Part shown: positions 34,906-43,430 of the stretch, one piece after another
Layout of the letters: each line of letters begins with the position of its first letter
Position numbering within the stretch: the stretch's first letter is position 1
Source: Bacillus cereus G9842
Lineage (GTDB): Bacteria; Bacillota; Bacilli; Bacillales; Bacillaceae_G
Direction: 5' to 3'
NCBI RefSeq assembly: GCF_000021305.1
Contig: NC_011772.1
Span: forward strand, 906,001 to 970,000
Length of the DNA: 64,000 nucleotides
Notes under the pieces: generated by a model
Databases searched by the model: none
Told to the model about the DNA's origin: nothing
What the model saw: only the letters and a program-made list of their open reading frames with translations
Position numbers and translations under genes: made by a program

Positions 34906-35673
34906 ATGGATTTTTATTTAGACCCATCTGTATTAATGATTTTGATTGTTTTTGGATTTGTAGCTGCATTTATTGATTCAGTTGTAGGTGGTGGTGGACT
35001 CATTGCTTTACCAGCTTTATTATTTACAGGATTGAATCCAGCAAGTGCAGTAGCCACGAATAAATTAGCATCGACAATGGGGAGTGCAACTAGTAATATT
35101 GTGTTTTATCGTTCTGGTAATCTTGATTTGAAATCGGCTTTTAAATTATTTCCAATCACTTTTATAGGTTCCATAATAGGGGCATGGACCGTTCATTTAA
35201 TGAATCCAGAAGTACTGAAGCCATTAATGCTGATCATGCTTGGTGTGGTCGCTATTTATACGATATTCAAGAAGGATTGGGGAAGTATTTCCACTCATAA
35301 GAAATTGTCTGGTCGACACGTCATTATTTTTACCTTTTTTATTTTTGCTATTGGTTTTTATGATGGATTTCTAGGGCCTGGCACAGGTTCGTTTTTAATG
35401 TTCGCTCTTTTATTTATTGGGTATGATTTTTTAAAAGCAGCAGGTACGGCGAAGTTTCTTAATTTAGGAAGTAACGTTGGTGCATTGTTGATGTTTATGT
35501 ATGTAGGACAAGTAAACTATGTGTATGGCTTCATAATGGGGATTGCTCAAATTGCTGGAGGGATTGTTGGCTCCAAATTCGCTATAAAAAAAGGAAGCGG
35601 GTATGTTCGTGCTCTTTTCATTACAGTAACTTGTTTATTGTTAGCGAAAAATCTGTATGACTATATTCAGTAA
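34906..35673 (+). CDS. TauE/SafE-family exporter
   Basis: The ATG at 34906 follows AAGAGGAGG; the upstream GTG at 34882 is inside the operator. The 255-residue protein has eight or so membrane segments and the family repeats: FIDSVVGGGGLIALP in the first half and FYDGFLGPGTGSFLMF in the second. TauE/SafE proteins move sulfite, sulfoacetate or similar small organic anions out of the cell. Under likely control of the TrmB-like regulator next door. Confidence 0.88.
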   Translation: MDFYLDPSVLMILIVFGFVAAFIDSVVGGGGLIALPALLFTGLNPASAVATNKLASTMGSATSNIVFYRSGNLDLKSAFKLFPITFIGSIIGAWTVHLMNPEVLKPLMLIMLGVVAIYTIFKKDWGSISTHKKLSGRHVIIFTFFIFAIGFYDGFLGPGTGSFLMFALLFIGYDFLKAAGTAKFLNLGSNVGALLMFMYVGQVNYVYGFIMGIAQIAGGIVGSKFAIKKGSGYVRALFITVTCLLLAKNLYDYIQ

Positions 35674-35920
35674 GTAATTAAAGAACGTAGAAAAGGTTAA
35701 ATACGCAGATTACATAAAATATAAGAAGACACTAGGGAGAAAATTCCTTTTAACGTTTTTTAGATGCTACCTTATTTGAAGATAGCATCTAAAAAGAAAA
35801 TCTAATTGAAGAGAATGAAAATAATATAAACTCATATTTTTCTATGTAAAACTTCATTTGTTTTGTTTACATAATATCTTTACAATCATTTGATAAAATA
35901 TATGTAACTGCATATTGTGA

Positions 35921-36146
35921 GGGTGGGTGGTTATCCCTTCTTTCCATTTGGAAGGAAAGGGGGTGATAATATGGAGTTTTTGATTAATCTTGTAAAAGAG
36001 TTTCTGAAAGCGACTGTACGTGAAGTTTCAGCGTATTTTTTGCGGAAGCAACTTCTGGGTAAGGACAACAAAAAAACCACTCCGCGCCGTAGGAAGCAAA
36101 AGGGTGGGTTTCGTAAAAAAATAATAACGTATAATAACCACCACCC
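35921..36146 (+). promoter_or_regulatory. Leader with sequestered ribosome site and 5'-3' pairing
   Basis: A local stem pairs CCCTTCTTTCC (35935-35945) with GGAAGGAAAGGG and so hides the Shine-Dalgarno of the small ORF at 35971. A longer-range pair is GGGTGGGTGGTTAT (35921-35934) with ATAACCACCACCC (36134-36146), the latter within the end of the ORF. One mismatch or bulge each. Confidence 0.45.
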
Positions 36147-36156
36147 TATACGGTAG
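35971..36156 (+). CDS. Small basic peptide with amphipathic N-terminus, 61 aa
   Basis: The ATG at 35971 follows GGAAAGGGGGTGAT. The product has an amphipathic or weakly hydrophobic helix (MEFLINLVKEFLKATV, residues 1-16) and a strongly basic tail (TTPRRRKQKGGFRKK). No family recognised. The messenger can fold so that the ribosome site is paired and the 5' leader meets the 3' end of the gene, a design known from type I toxin messengers; whether this is a toxin is only inference. A 9-bp terminator follows. Confidence 0.5.
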   Translation: MEFLINLVKEFLKATVREVSAYFLRKQLLGKDNKKTTPRRRKQKGGFRKKIITYNNHHPIR

Positions 36157-36164
36157 CAGTTAAG

Positions 36165-36193
36165 GAAGAGATGTTAGCGCATCTCTTCTTTTT
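36165..36193 (+). terminator. Intrinsic terminator
   Basis: GAAGAGATG-TTAGCG-CATCTCTTC plus TTTTT, after the 61-codon ORF. Confidence 0.85.
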
Positions 36194-36300
36194 ATTATAT
36201 GCCAATTTATTCGCTGTCACACTTATATAGTATTCTACGGAAAATATATCATATTCCTATTTTGTGGTCAATTTGATTCCATGATTGAAAAGGTGTAGTC

Positions 36301-36876
36301 TTATTCTTTTTCAAACTGAAAAATATCCTGGTTAATAAGTTGGTGAAGATACCTATCCATTTCAGCAGCAGAAACTTTTCTTTCATTTTTAAACCACCAT
36401 GCGCTTAATGAGGTGATTGCCCCTGAATAAAATTCAATGATTAAATCATTTGGCATCGTATGATTTTTGCGCAGTTGATGTAACGCTTCTATTTCTTGTT
36501 TTCTCGTTTCGTGACTTAAATACTGTGTCCGGTTAATAAATTGTTCATCAGACATTTGTGTCTCTAATATTTTACCGATTTCTTCATGGTGTAGAAATTG
36601 TTCCATTACTTGAAATGGTTTACTTAATCGATCTGAAACTGGTATTTCAGCAATCATCTTGCTGTATCGTTTAAATCCAAATGCTAATAAAGCATCTTTA
36701 TCTTCAAAGTGTTTATAAAAGGTTGTTCGGTGTACCATCGCGCGGTCACATATTTGGTTAATCGTGATCGTACTATATTTCTGTTTTGATTGCGTCATTA
36801 ATTCAAATAAGGAATCCCACAGTAATTTATGTGTACGTCTAATACGTAAATCAAGTTGTTTTTCATTATCATTCAT
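36301..36876 (-). CDS. TetR-family regulator of the adjacent exporter
   Basis: A 191-residue TetR protein: helix-turn-helix at about 25-60 (TINQICDRAMVHRTTFYKHFEDKDALL) and a helical ligand domain after it. AGGAGAAGTG precedes the ATG. It is divergent from an EmrB-like MFS exporter, the standard self-regulating drug-efflux arrangement, with dyads in the 142-bp gap. Confidence 0.9.
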   Translation of the reverse strand: MNDNEKQLDLRIRRTHKLLWDSLFELMTQSKQKYSTITINQICDRAMVHRTTFYKHFEDKDALLAFGFKRYSKMIAEIPVSDRLSKPFQVMEQFLHHEEIGKILETQMSDEQFINRTQYLSHETRKQEIEALHQLRKNHTMPNDLIIEFYSGAITSLSAWWFKNERKVSAAEMDRYLHQLINQDIFQFEKE

Positions 36877-36942
36877 CTACACTTCTCCTTTTTTGTAGAT
36901 TAAATATACAGTGGCTGAAAATTGATTCTCCCTTTTTAATCT

Positions 36943-36968
36943 ACATATGTATATTATATTACATATGT
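36943..36968. promoter_or_regulatory. Candidate TetR operator
   Basis: Two ACATATGT palindromes (36943-36950 and 36961-36968) flank ATATTATATT between the TetR and MFS genes; a plausible repressor site over the exporter promoter. Confidence 0.45.
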
Positions 36969-37018
36969 TCAGGTATATTTAAAGTTTTTTAAGTAAGAAA
37001 CAGGAGGAGAATCTGTAA

Positions 37019-38494
37019 ATGAATATGACAACTAAGAGCCTTGTAAGTGGCAAAGTTGATACTTCTAATATGAAACATACCCCCATTTTAATTGCATTAC
37101 TTTTAGGGGCAATGGTTGCGTTATTAAATGAAACATTACTTGGTAATGCGTTAACGGTATTAATGAAAGAATTTGGCGTAACGGCTTCAACGATTCAATG
37201 GCTTTCTACAGCTTACATGTTAGTAGTTGGGGTTTTAGTCCCAATTACAGCGTTACTTCAGCAATGGCTCACAACGAGACAAATGTTTTTGATCGCTATG
37301 GTAACGTTTTTAGCTGGTACATTAATTGCGGGATTCGCACCGACATTTTCCGTTTTATTAGTCGGCCGTATCGTCCAAGCTGTAGCGACGGGATTAATTA
37401 CACCGTTATTAATGAATACGATTTTAATTATTTGTCCGCCTGAAAAACGTGGTGCGACAATGGGATTAATCGCACTTGTGATGATGGCAGCTCCGGCAAT
37501 TGGTCCTACATTATCTGGAGTAATTGTGGATTCATTAAATTGGCGCTGGTTATTCTATATTGTTATTCCTATCGTGATCATTTCCATTATGATTGGGATG
37601 AAGTACATTCAAAATGTTTCAGAGTTAACAAGGCCAAAAGTAGATTACCCATCTATCCTTTTATCGACATTAGGATTTGGCGGGCTTGTGTATAGCTTTA
37701 GTGCATCGGGTGATTTAGGATGGTCCGATGCAAAAGTGTATGGCACTTTAATTGTTGGGCTTATCTCATTATGTATTTTTGCCGTTCGACAATTGAAAAT
37801 TGAGAATCCAATTTTAGAATTACGAGCATTTAAAGTTCCGATGTTTACATTATCAGTTGGATTAATTGTCATTGTGATGATGTCGCTATTTTCAACGATG
37901 ACTTTATTACCGATGTTCCTGCAAACCGTTTTACTCGTTACAGCTTTTAAATCAGGAATTATCATGCTTCCGGGAAGTGTTATTAGCGCCATAATGGGAC
38001 CAATCGCAGGTAAACTATTTGATAAATTTAGTCCGAAAGTTATTATCGTTCCCGGCATTGTCTTAGTAGGAATTGCAATGTTCTTATTTAAAGGCATTAC
38101 TCCTGATACATCAATGGTACAAATTATTGTCATGCATAGCGTATTAATGGTTGGACTCATGTTTGTCATGACAGCACAAACATACGGTTTAAATCAATTA
38201 ACACCAGATTTATATCCGCACGGAACAGCACTATTTAGTACGTTGCAACAAGTAGCTGGCGCAATTGGTACAGCTATATTCATATCGAAAATGTCTTCAG
38301 GAACAACTAGCTATATGGAAAGCTCCGCAAATCCACTGGATCCAGTAGAGAAGTTAAACGGTTTAACGTCAGGGTTCCAAGGTGCATTTGCACTTGGGTT
38401 AATCTTTATTATTGTTGCATTTATCGTATCGTTATTCTTAAAAGAAGAGAAAGAAGGAGTAAAGGCAGCGAGGGTTTTACAGAACGAACATTAA
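37019..38494 (+). CDS. DHA2-family MFS multidrug exporter (EmrB-like)
   Basis: A 491-residue transporter with about 14 membrane segments, typical of the DHA2 drug:H+ antiporters. Motif A-like region at LLQQWLTTRQMF and motif C-like GLIALVMMAAPAIGPTLSGVIV in TM5 can be seen. CAGGAGGAGAATC precedes the ATG. Probably controlled by the divergent TetR protein and induced by an exported drug. Ends with a strong terminator. Confidence 0.92.
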   Translation: MNMTTKSLVSGKVDTSNMKHTPILIALLLGAMVALLNETLLGNALTVLMKEFGVTASTIQWLSTAYMLVVGVLVPITALLQQWLTTRQMFLIAMVTFLAGTLIAGFAPTFSVLLVGRIVQAVATGLITPLLMNTILIICPPEKRGATMGLIALVMMAAPAIGPTLSGVIVDSLNWRWLFYIVIPIVIISIMIGMKYIQNVSELTRPKVDYPSILLSTLGFGGLVYSFSASGDLGWSDAKVYGTLIVGLISLCIFAVRQLKIENPILELRAFKVPMFTLSVGLIVIVMMSLFSTMTLLPMFLQTVLLVTAFKSGIIMLPGSVISAIMGPIAGKLFDKFSPKVIIVPGIVLVGIAMFLFKGITPDTSMVQIIVMHSVLMVGLMFVMTAQTYGLNQLTPDLYPHGTALFSTLQQVAGAIGTAIFISKMSSGTTSYMESSANPLDPVEKLNGLTSGFQGAFALGLIFIIVAFIVSLFLKEEKEGVKAARVLQNEH

Positions 38495-38502
38495 GGTTTA
38501 TA

Positions 38503-38541
38503 TAAAAAAGACATCTTTCCCTAGAAAAGATGTCTTTTTTA
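38503..38541 (+). terminator. Intrinsic terminator
   Basis: AAAAAAGACATCTTT pairs with AAAGATGTCTTTTTT after the MFS exporter gene. Confidence 0.88.
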
Positions 38542-38625
38542 TATTTTTTTCGTAACACTTGTTTTGGGTGTCTTTATACATAAGAATTGGTATGTAAAAT
38601 ATTTGTATTTTTTGAACATGAATAA

Positions 38626-38826
38626 TTATTGAGAATAACGATGCAAAGCCGTACTAATAACTAAAAGTCCAATAATGAGAGAAAGTGTTCTTATAATAAG
38701 TTCTGCCACTAATAGTTCACCAAATGATTTAGTGACATCGTATATAGATCCTGTTATGAGAATAGGTGCGATCATGATTATAATTCCAATTATTATTTGA
38801 AGAAGTAGATTGATGTTTTTATTCAA
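38626..38826 (-). CDS. Small two-span membrane protein, 66 aa
   Basis: The start is the TTG at 38826, 5 bases after GGAGGTGA; a TTG further upstream overlaps the ribosome site. Two hydrophobic segments (residues about 6-26 and 42-60). No family recognised. It stands alone between convergent and divergent neighbours. Confidence 0.55.
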   Translation of the reverse strand: MNKNINLLLQIIIGIIIMIAPILITGSIYDVTKSFGELLVAELIIRTLSLIIGLLVISTALHRYSQ

Positions 38827-39012
38827 GACAATCACCTCCAAAAAAATAGGGAATGAGAATATGATTTTTTTGTATTATAAAATGATTATATCGTATTGCA
38901 TTAGACGATGAGAATATTTTTAAATAGTAGAAATTAGAGACTCTTCAATAAAAAGGAATTAAATATGGTATTATTTAGTTAAGATATTTAAACGAAGACA
39001 GGGGAAATGAAG

Positions 39013-39573
39013 ATGGACAAGAAGCTAACGTATTGGCTAGCATCTATTATAGGGGTAGTAGTACTTGCAACTGGTATAACTTATGGAATGTTACAGTTTG
39101 CTGAAGTCCCGCTTGGGAGTGAGGACCATGTTTTTGCAGAGGTTGATAAAGAAGACATACTATCGAATGAAGCAGAAGTTAAAGGTTCAAATGCACAACT
39201 TCACATTACAGTAACTTCTGCTGAAGAAGAAGTTATTTCAGCTATGCATAGCATGACTCATCAAAAAGTAAAAGCGTGTGAAGGAAAGGGAGCAATTCCT
39301 ATGTCTAAAAAGAATGCAGAGAAAGTAAGAAACATTCTAAACGGAAACAATTTCAAGAATAAAGAAGAGCTATTAGCAATTACTGAAAGATGGGCAAATA
39401 GAGATTTTAGTAAAATTTTAGAAGAACATAACTATTTTATTAAACTTCAAGGTGGCGAGATAGGTGAAGCTACAGTAATGGATAAGGTAGACGAGCAAGT
39501 ATTCTGTCTCAATACTTTCGGTGATGATGTAACGGCCGCATTAGTTAAATCAGGAGATCTTCAAGCGCTGTAA
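39013..39573 (+). CDS. Membrane-anchored DUF6241-like protein
   Basis: The ATG at 39013 is chosen because AGGGGA ends 7 bases earlier; the one at 39007 is too close. The 186-residue product has a single N-terminal membrane segment (about 6-28) and an extracellular domain with SAMHSMTHQKVKACEGKGAIPMS and RWANRDFSKILEEHN. Two cysteines (in KACEGK and VFCLNT) could form a disulfide. These proteins are Bacillus-specific and uncharacterised. Confidence 0.65.
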   Translation: MDKKLTYWLASIIGVVVLATGITYGMLQFAEVPLGSEDHVFAEVDKEDILSNEAEVKGSNAQLHITVTSAEEEVISAMHSMTHQKVKACEGKGAIPMSKKNAEKVRNILNGNNFKNKEELLAITERWANRDFSKILEEHNYFIKLQGGEIGEATVMDKVDEQVFCLNTFGDDVTAALVKSGDLQAL

Positions 39574-39596
39574 GGTGTTTTTTCTTTGATATAAAG

Positions 39597-39629
39597 AAAG
39601 CCTCAAGTATTCATATACTTGAGGCTTTT
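39597..39629 (-). terminator. Bidirectional terminator
   Basis: AAGCCTCAAGTAT pairs perfectly with ATACTTGAGGCTT; shared by the 186-aa gene and the small peptide gene on the other strand. Confidence 0.85.
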
Positions 39630-39665
39630 CCAATTGAAAGATAGGAATGATCCGAATTCCTTACA

Positions 39666-39800
39666 TTAAGAACAAAGTGGAATTACTCCTAAACCAATTA
39701 ATAAAGCTGCAGCAACTGCTGGAATTGGTACAGGAATTTGAATACCTTCTACAAACAAGAAATACTGACCACTTACTATTTTAAAACAAACTAATTGCAT
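39666..39800 (-). CDS. 44-aa hydrophobic peptide
   Basis: A short gene with AAGGGAGGAATAGCC directly before its ATG. The peptide starts MQLVCFKIVSGQYFLFVEG and continues through IPVPIPAVAAALLIGLG to PLCS. The last 20 residues are a membrane-like helix with two Pro at its start, and the cysteines are near each end. A decayed paralogue with the same downstream hairpin lies at 3638-3774. No family recognised; possible bacteriocin-like, signalling or sporulation peptide. Confidence 0.55.
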   Translation of the reverse strand: MQLVCFKIVSGQYFLFVEGIQIPVPIPAVAAALLIGLGVIPLCS

Positions 39801-40014
39801 GGCTATTCCTCCCTTCTTTTAGGATTAATACATTATATTAATTTATCTATCTATTGATATAGTCGAATTATTTATTTTTAAAAATATAGTTAATATGTGA
39901 ATAGTTTTCGAAAGGACCTGCTCAATCAATGCGGAAAAACATAAGATGAAACGAATCCATTAAAATACATGAGTGAACCTTAGTTTTCCCCTCTTATCTA
40001 AAGGAGGAACTATT

Positions 40015-40122
40015 ATGGGGTATGGTGGTAGTTGTGGCGGTTGTGGCTTCTCGGGAGGCTTCGCTTTATTAGTTGTGTTATTCATTTTATTAATCATCGT
40101 TGGAGCTTCTTGCTTCTGCTAA
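40015..40122 (+). CDS. YjcZ-family sporulation peptide, copy 1
   Basis: A 35-residue peptide with a Gly/Cys-rich head ([14 protein letters not shown]) and a membrane helix ([16 protein letters not shown]) ending SCFC. This is the YjcZ/CotY-like small sporulation family. AAAGGAGGAAC precedes the ATG. A leader of about 100 bp containing AAAGGACCTGCTCA and AACATAAGATG is conserved in the other copies (46202, 48782, 51799). Confidence 0.8.
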   Translation: MGYGGSCGGCGFSGGFALLVVLFILLIIVGASCFC

Positions 40123-40131
40123 AAACTATTG

Positions 40132-40161
40132 GAAAAGACACTCATATAGAGTGTCTTTTCT
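40132..40161 (+). terminator. Intrinsic terminator
   Basis: GAAAAGACACTC-ATATA-GAGTGTCTTTTC after YjcZ copy 1. Confidence 0.8.
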
Positions 40162-40254
40162 TTCGTACAAAATGACTCCTGACAATAGCCAACCGTATAA
40201 AGTATATGGTATACTTTTGCCTCATTAGACATATAAAAATGTTGGAGGGATGTT

Positions 40255-40800
40255 ATGAAACTAGTAGGGAAGCACATTTATATTCGGCTTTATAAAACTG
40301 CTGATGCTAACGAGTTAGCTAACTTACATATTAGAAATCGCGAATTTTTTCAAAGAGTTTGCCCGTTGCTCCCAGAAGTTTTTTATACAGAAGAACATCA
40401 AAAAATACGTCTTGAACAAGCTCTAAAAAAGACAGCTGAAGGGCAAGTATACCCTTTTGGAATCTTTTTAAGAGAAAATGATAAGCTTATCGGAGACATT
40501 TCATTAACTCAAATTGTTAGGGGGGACCTCCAAAGCTGTTATACGGGATTTACTTTAGATAAGGAGCATAATGCAAAGGGCTATACAACAGAGGCTCTTC
40601 AACTTGTTGTAGATTTTGCTTTTAGGGAATTAAAGCTACATAGAATTGAAGCAGGAGCGATGCTTGATAATATAGCACCTATTCGTGTATTAGAAAAAGT
40701 GGGGTTTAAAAAAGAAGGTATAGCGAAAGAAAATATAAGGATTAATGGCAAATGGACAGATCATCAAATATTAGCTATTATCAATAGTTTGGATGTGTAA
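40255..40800 (+). CDS. GNAT-family N-acetyltransferase (RimJ-like)
   Basis: A 181-residue GNAT enzyme of the ribosomal-protein acetyltransferase type. IYIRLYKTADANEL opens the fold, the acetyl-CoA loop region is GFTLDKEHNAKGYTTEAL, and HRIEAGAMLDNIAPIRVLEKVGFKKEG is the classic C-terminal pattern. TGGAGGGATGTT precedes the ATG. Substrate unknown. A 119-bp piece of its middle is repeated at 43527-43645. Confidence 0.9.
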   Translation: MKLVGKHIYIRLYKTADANELANLHIRNREFFQRVCPLLPEVFYTEEHQKIRLEQALKKTAEGQVYPFGIFLRENDKLIGDISLTQIVRGDLQSCYTGFTLDKEHNAKGYTTEALQLVVDFAFRELKLHRIEAGAMLDNIAPIRVLEKVGFKKEGIAKENIRINGKWTDHQILAIINSLDV

Positions 40801-40835
40801 GTTTATTTTGATTCCAATAACGATAATTATGTAAA

Positions 40836-40920
40836 GGGCTGTCTATATCGACAGCTTATTATATTTTTTGCTTAGCGTGATTTTTTCGGAATGCTGGCGG
40901 CACCCCATCGCTATCAGGTT
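40836..40920 (+). repeat. Hairpin-plus-tail repeat A, copy 1
   Basis: AGGGCTGTC-TATATC-GACAGCTT followed by ATTATATTTTTTGCTTAGCG and a conserved tail (CGGAATGCTGGCGGCACCCC). It works as a terminator for the GNAT gene; copies at 43431 and 48316. Confidence 0.7.
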
Positions 40921-41020
40921 AAGGAAAACGTTCCTCACCAAAATGATAAAAATAAATTTCCTTAGTATAAAACACAAAGAATTTTTAGCTTGATGTGTAT
41001 GTGTTGATATCCATAAAATA

Positions 41021-41042
41021 AAAAAGCACTCAACTGAGTGCC
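41021..41042 (-). terminator. Intrinsic terminator
   Basis: AAAAAGCACTCA-ACTGAGTGCC; on the minus strand it ends in T, just after the SHOCT protein gene. Confidence 0.7.
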
Positions 41043-41044
41043 CT

Positions 41045-41506
41045 CTATATACCTAATAATTGTTTTTTCTTAGCTTGGAATTCTTCTTCAGTAATAATAC
41101 CTTGGTCTAACAACTCTTTATACTTTAATATTTCGTCAGCACCACTTGTAGTTGCAGCCACTTGTGTTTGCCCCTTATTTGACAATATTCCTTCTATGTA
41201 TGTTTTGATTTCTTCAGCCATTTTTTGCTCTTTTTTTACAAACATAACTGTATTTTCATCTTTTGTAGCTGCAAATACTCCACCTTTGCTTTCTTTACTC
41301 CCCATAAAAATAAATTGGATATATCCACTAGTAAATCCAGCCTGCTTCATTTGTACCCCAGTTAACGTATTGATATCAATTGTCTTTTCGCCATCTAAAC
41401 CATGATTCATAAGGTTTACAAAGCCTTTTCTTTTTATGCGGATAAAATTCCCATCAATAGTAATTGTAGACTTTCCAGCACTTTTAAATTCATATACTTT
41501 ATTCAC
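41045..41506 (-). CDS. PH-like (DUF4429) protein with SHOCT tail
   Basis: A 153-residue cytoplasmic protein. The first 110 residues form a PH-like beta domain of the DUF4429 type (FIRIKRKGFVNLMNHG, GYIQFIFMGSKESKGGV). The C-terminal 30 residues are a SHOCT helix pair (ILKYKELLDQGIITEEEFQAKK). SHOCT motifs are oligomerisation or binding modules; the function of the whole is unknown, and similar proteins occur in phages. AGGATTTAT is a modest ribosome site. Confidence 0.75.
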   Translation of the reverse strand: MNKVYEFKSAGKSTITIDGNFIRIKRKGFVNLMNHGLDGEKTIDINTLTGVQMKQAGFTSGYIQFIFMGSKESKGGVFAATKDENTVMFVKKEQKMAEEIKTYIEGILSNKGQTQVAATTSGADEILKYKELLDQGIITEEEFQAKKKQLLGI

Positions 41507-42026
41507 TATAAATCCTCCCCAAAAATATATAAGAACATAGTATATTATAACTGTATTTCTATATTTTGTATTATAATTTATGAGAAGTTTATGAATCTAA
41601 TAAAATATAAATTTAAAAAACCTCCGTATACATCTAAAGGGAGTTTTTACACTAACAACATTAACATCAAGAGATACAAAAACTTTCTTACTTGAGGATG
41701 TTTTCAAAGTATTACTGTCTCAAATGCTACTACAGCTAATGCTTTACTGATTCCATTATTTATCCAACAAACAACATATATTTGTTGTGATAAATCAAAT
41801 TCATATTACTGTGAGAATAGTGACTATGGTTAGTATTAGTTATTAAAGAGAGCTTTGGCTCTTTTTTTATTTTCTTTCGACATAATATGACAATATACGA
41901 ATTAATAGTTTGGTATTATTATCTAGAAATCTTACATTTATCTACAAATTATTATTGTATTTTTAATTTTTTAAATGTAAAATATTTCAATGTAAATACA
42001 TACCATTTAGGGGGATAAAGAAATTT
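41507..42026. other. Intergenic
   Basis: No gene supported. It contains an intrinsic terminator-like hairpin (AAAGAGAGC-TTT-GGCTCTTTTTTT, 41845-41870) with no gene in front, and the AT-rich leader of the LPNTA protein. Confidence 0.5.
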
Positions 42027-42614
42027 ATGAAAAAATTATTAGCTTCAGCAACAGCGGTAACACTATTAACAGTGGGGTACAGTTCTTCTGCATTTGCAGC
42101 TAAGAGTCCTAATGATACAAAAAACTGTGGCCATTTTAAAAGTCAACAAGATGCTCAAGCATTCTGGGATCAAAATGGATATGGTGTTGGAAATGATCCA
42201 CACCGTTTAGATAATGATAAAGACGGCATTCCATGTGAAGATTATAAATATCCAAAGAGCACAAATACTACAACAGAAAATAAAGAAACTACTAAACCTC
42301 AAGAACAACCTAAACAAGAAAACACTAAACAGGAAAACACTAAACAAGAACCTGTTAAACAAGAAAACACTAAGCAAGAGAATTCAAAACAAAACAACCA
42401 AACAACAAATAATAAACAAGAACAAACTAAGCCTCAAACAACTGCAAAAGAAACAAAGAAAAATACTAATACAGTTGTGAAAAAAGAAACGAAAAAACAA
42501 GGTGAAAAATTACCTAATACAGCATCAAACGGTGTTACAATGATGTTAGCAAGCTTAGGATTAGCATTAGCTGGTTCTGTATTAATGTTCCGTCGTAAAA
42601 AGACAAACGCATAA
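42027..42614 (+). CDS. LPNTA cell-wall-anchored protein with Excalibur domain
   Basis: A 195-residue surface protein: signal peptide to about residue 25 (ends SSAFAAK), an Excalibur calcium-binding domain with Cys pair and DNDKDGIPCED (residues about 32-72), a Gln/Lys/Asn/Thr repeat region built on KQENTK, and a sorting signal LPNTA followed by a membrane helix and RRKKTNA. LPNTA is the motif used by the B. anthracis class D sortase SrtC for spore-related proteins BasH/BasI. The sortase gene follows directly, so this is a BasI-like partner. AGGGGGATAAAG precedes it. Confidence 0.88.
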   Translation: MKKLLASATAVTLLTVGYSSSAFAAKSPNDTKNCGHFKSQQDAQAFWDQNGYGVGNDPHRLDNDKDGIPCEDYKYPKSTNTTTENKETTKPQEQPKQENTKQENTKQEPVKQENTKQENSKQNNQTTNNKQEQTKPQTTAKETKKNTNTVVKKETKKQGEKLPNTASNGVTMMLASLGLALAGSVLMFRRKKTNA

Positions 42615-42625
42615 AATAGTTCCTT

Positions 42626-42654
42626 AAAACGGCAGGAGAAATCCTGTCGTTTTC
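42626..42654 (+). terminator. Hairpin between LPNTA gene and sortase
   Basis: AAAACGGCAGGA-GAAA-TCCTGTCGTTTT; likely a partial terminator that lowers sortase expression relative to its substrate. Confidence 0.65.
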
Positions 42655-42670
42655 AAATGGAGTGATAAAA

Positions 42671-43342
42671 GTGAATAAAAAACAATGGATAGGCTTATGT
42701 TTAACTGTTATTGGACTTACTATCTTTTCCTATTATTTTCTAGAATGGTATAGTGCTAGACAATCAGCAGAGTCGTTAACAACTAACGAGGCTAAACAAT
42801 ATGAGACCTCCACACCTTCTAAAGAAAATGAAACGCAAAAAATCAATCAAACAGAGATAGAGACAGAGACAAAGATTGACACTTCATTACAATCTGAAGA
42901 ACCTGTACAAATTCCTGCTTCAAAGGTAAACCATCAGTTAGGAGATAAAGTAGCATATTTAATTATCCCTAAAATACAAAAGAAATACTCTGTATATTGG
43001 GGAGCTGATGATAAAGTACTAAAAAAGGGTGTAGGTATGTTTGTTAGTGACTTAACTACTACACCATCTGGAAATGGTCATACAGTTTTAAGTGGACATA
43101 GAGATACTGTTTTTACCGAGCTTGGTCAATTAAAGGAAAATGACCAACTTATCGTGGAATATGAAAATAAAACATATACATATGAAATTAAAAAGCATTG
43201 GATAACAGATTCAGAAGATCGAACAGTTATTGTAGAAAAAAGTGAGTCAACATTAACATTAACAACTTGTTATCCTTTTGACTATATAGGAGACGCTCCA
43301 GATCGGTACATAATTGAAGCATCTCTACTTTCCATTCATTGA
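42671..43342 (+). CDS. Class D sortase (SrtC-like)
   Basis: The GTG at 42671 is chosen because GGAGTGA ends about 6 bases earlier. The 223-residue product has an N-terminal membrane anchor (about 6-26), a charged linker and a sortase domain with His143 (SGHRDT), Cys200 (TLTTCYPF) and Arg212 (PDRYI). It cleaves the LPNTA motif and links the protein to cell wall peptides. The adjacent LPNTA protein is the obvious substrate; in B. anthracis the homologue acts in sporulating cells. Confidence 0.9.
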   Translation: MNKKQWIGLCLTVIGLTIFSYYFLEWYSARQSAESLTTNEAKQYETSTPSKENETQKINQTEIETETKIDTSLQSEEPVQIPASKVNHQLGDKVAYLIIPKIQKKYSVYWGADDKVLKKGVGMFVSDLTTTPSGNGHTVLSGHRDTVFTELGQLKENDQLIVEYENKTYTYEIKKHWITDSEDRTVIVEKSESTLTLTTCYPFDYIGDAPDRYIIEASLLSIH

Positions 43343-43393
43343 GGATGGAAAGTCCAATACACATTAGTAAAATTAAAGTGTTTATCCAGTCGG

Positions 43394-43423
43394 AGAAAGG
43401 CACCTTAAGGGTGTCTTTTTTTA
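43394..43423 (+). terminator. Intrinsic terminator
   Basis: AAAGGCACC-TTAA-GGGTGTCTTTTTTT, after the sortase gene. Confidence 0.75.
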
Positions 43424-43430
43424 TGTAAAT

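Noticed and set aside
35917..35970. GTG 35917 as the start of a longer 79-aa protein
   Set aside because: There is no ribosome site before it, and the region forms the hairpin leader of the ATG at 35971.
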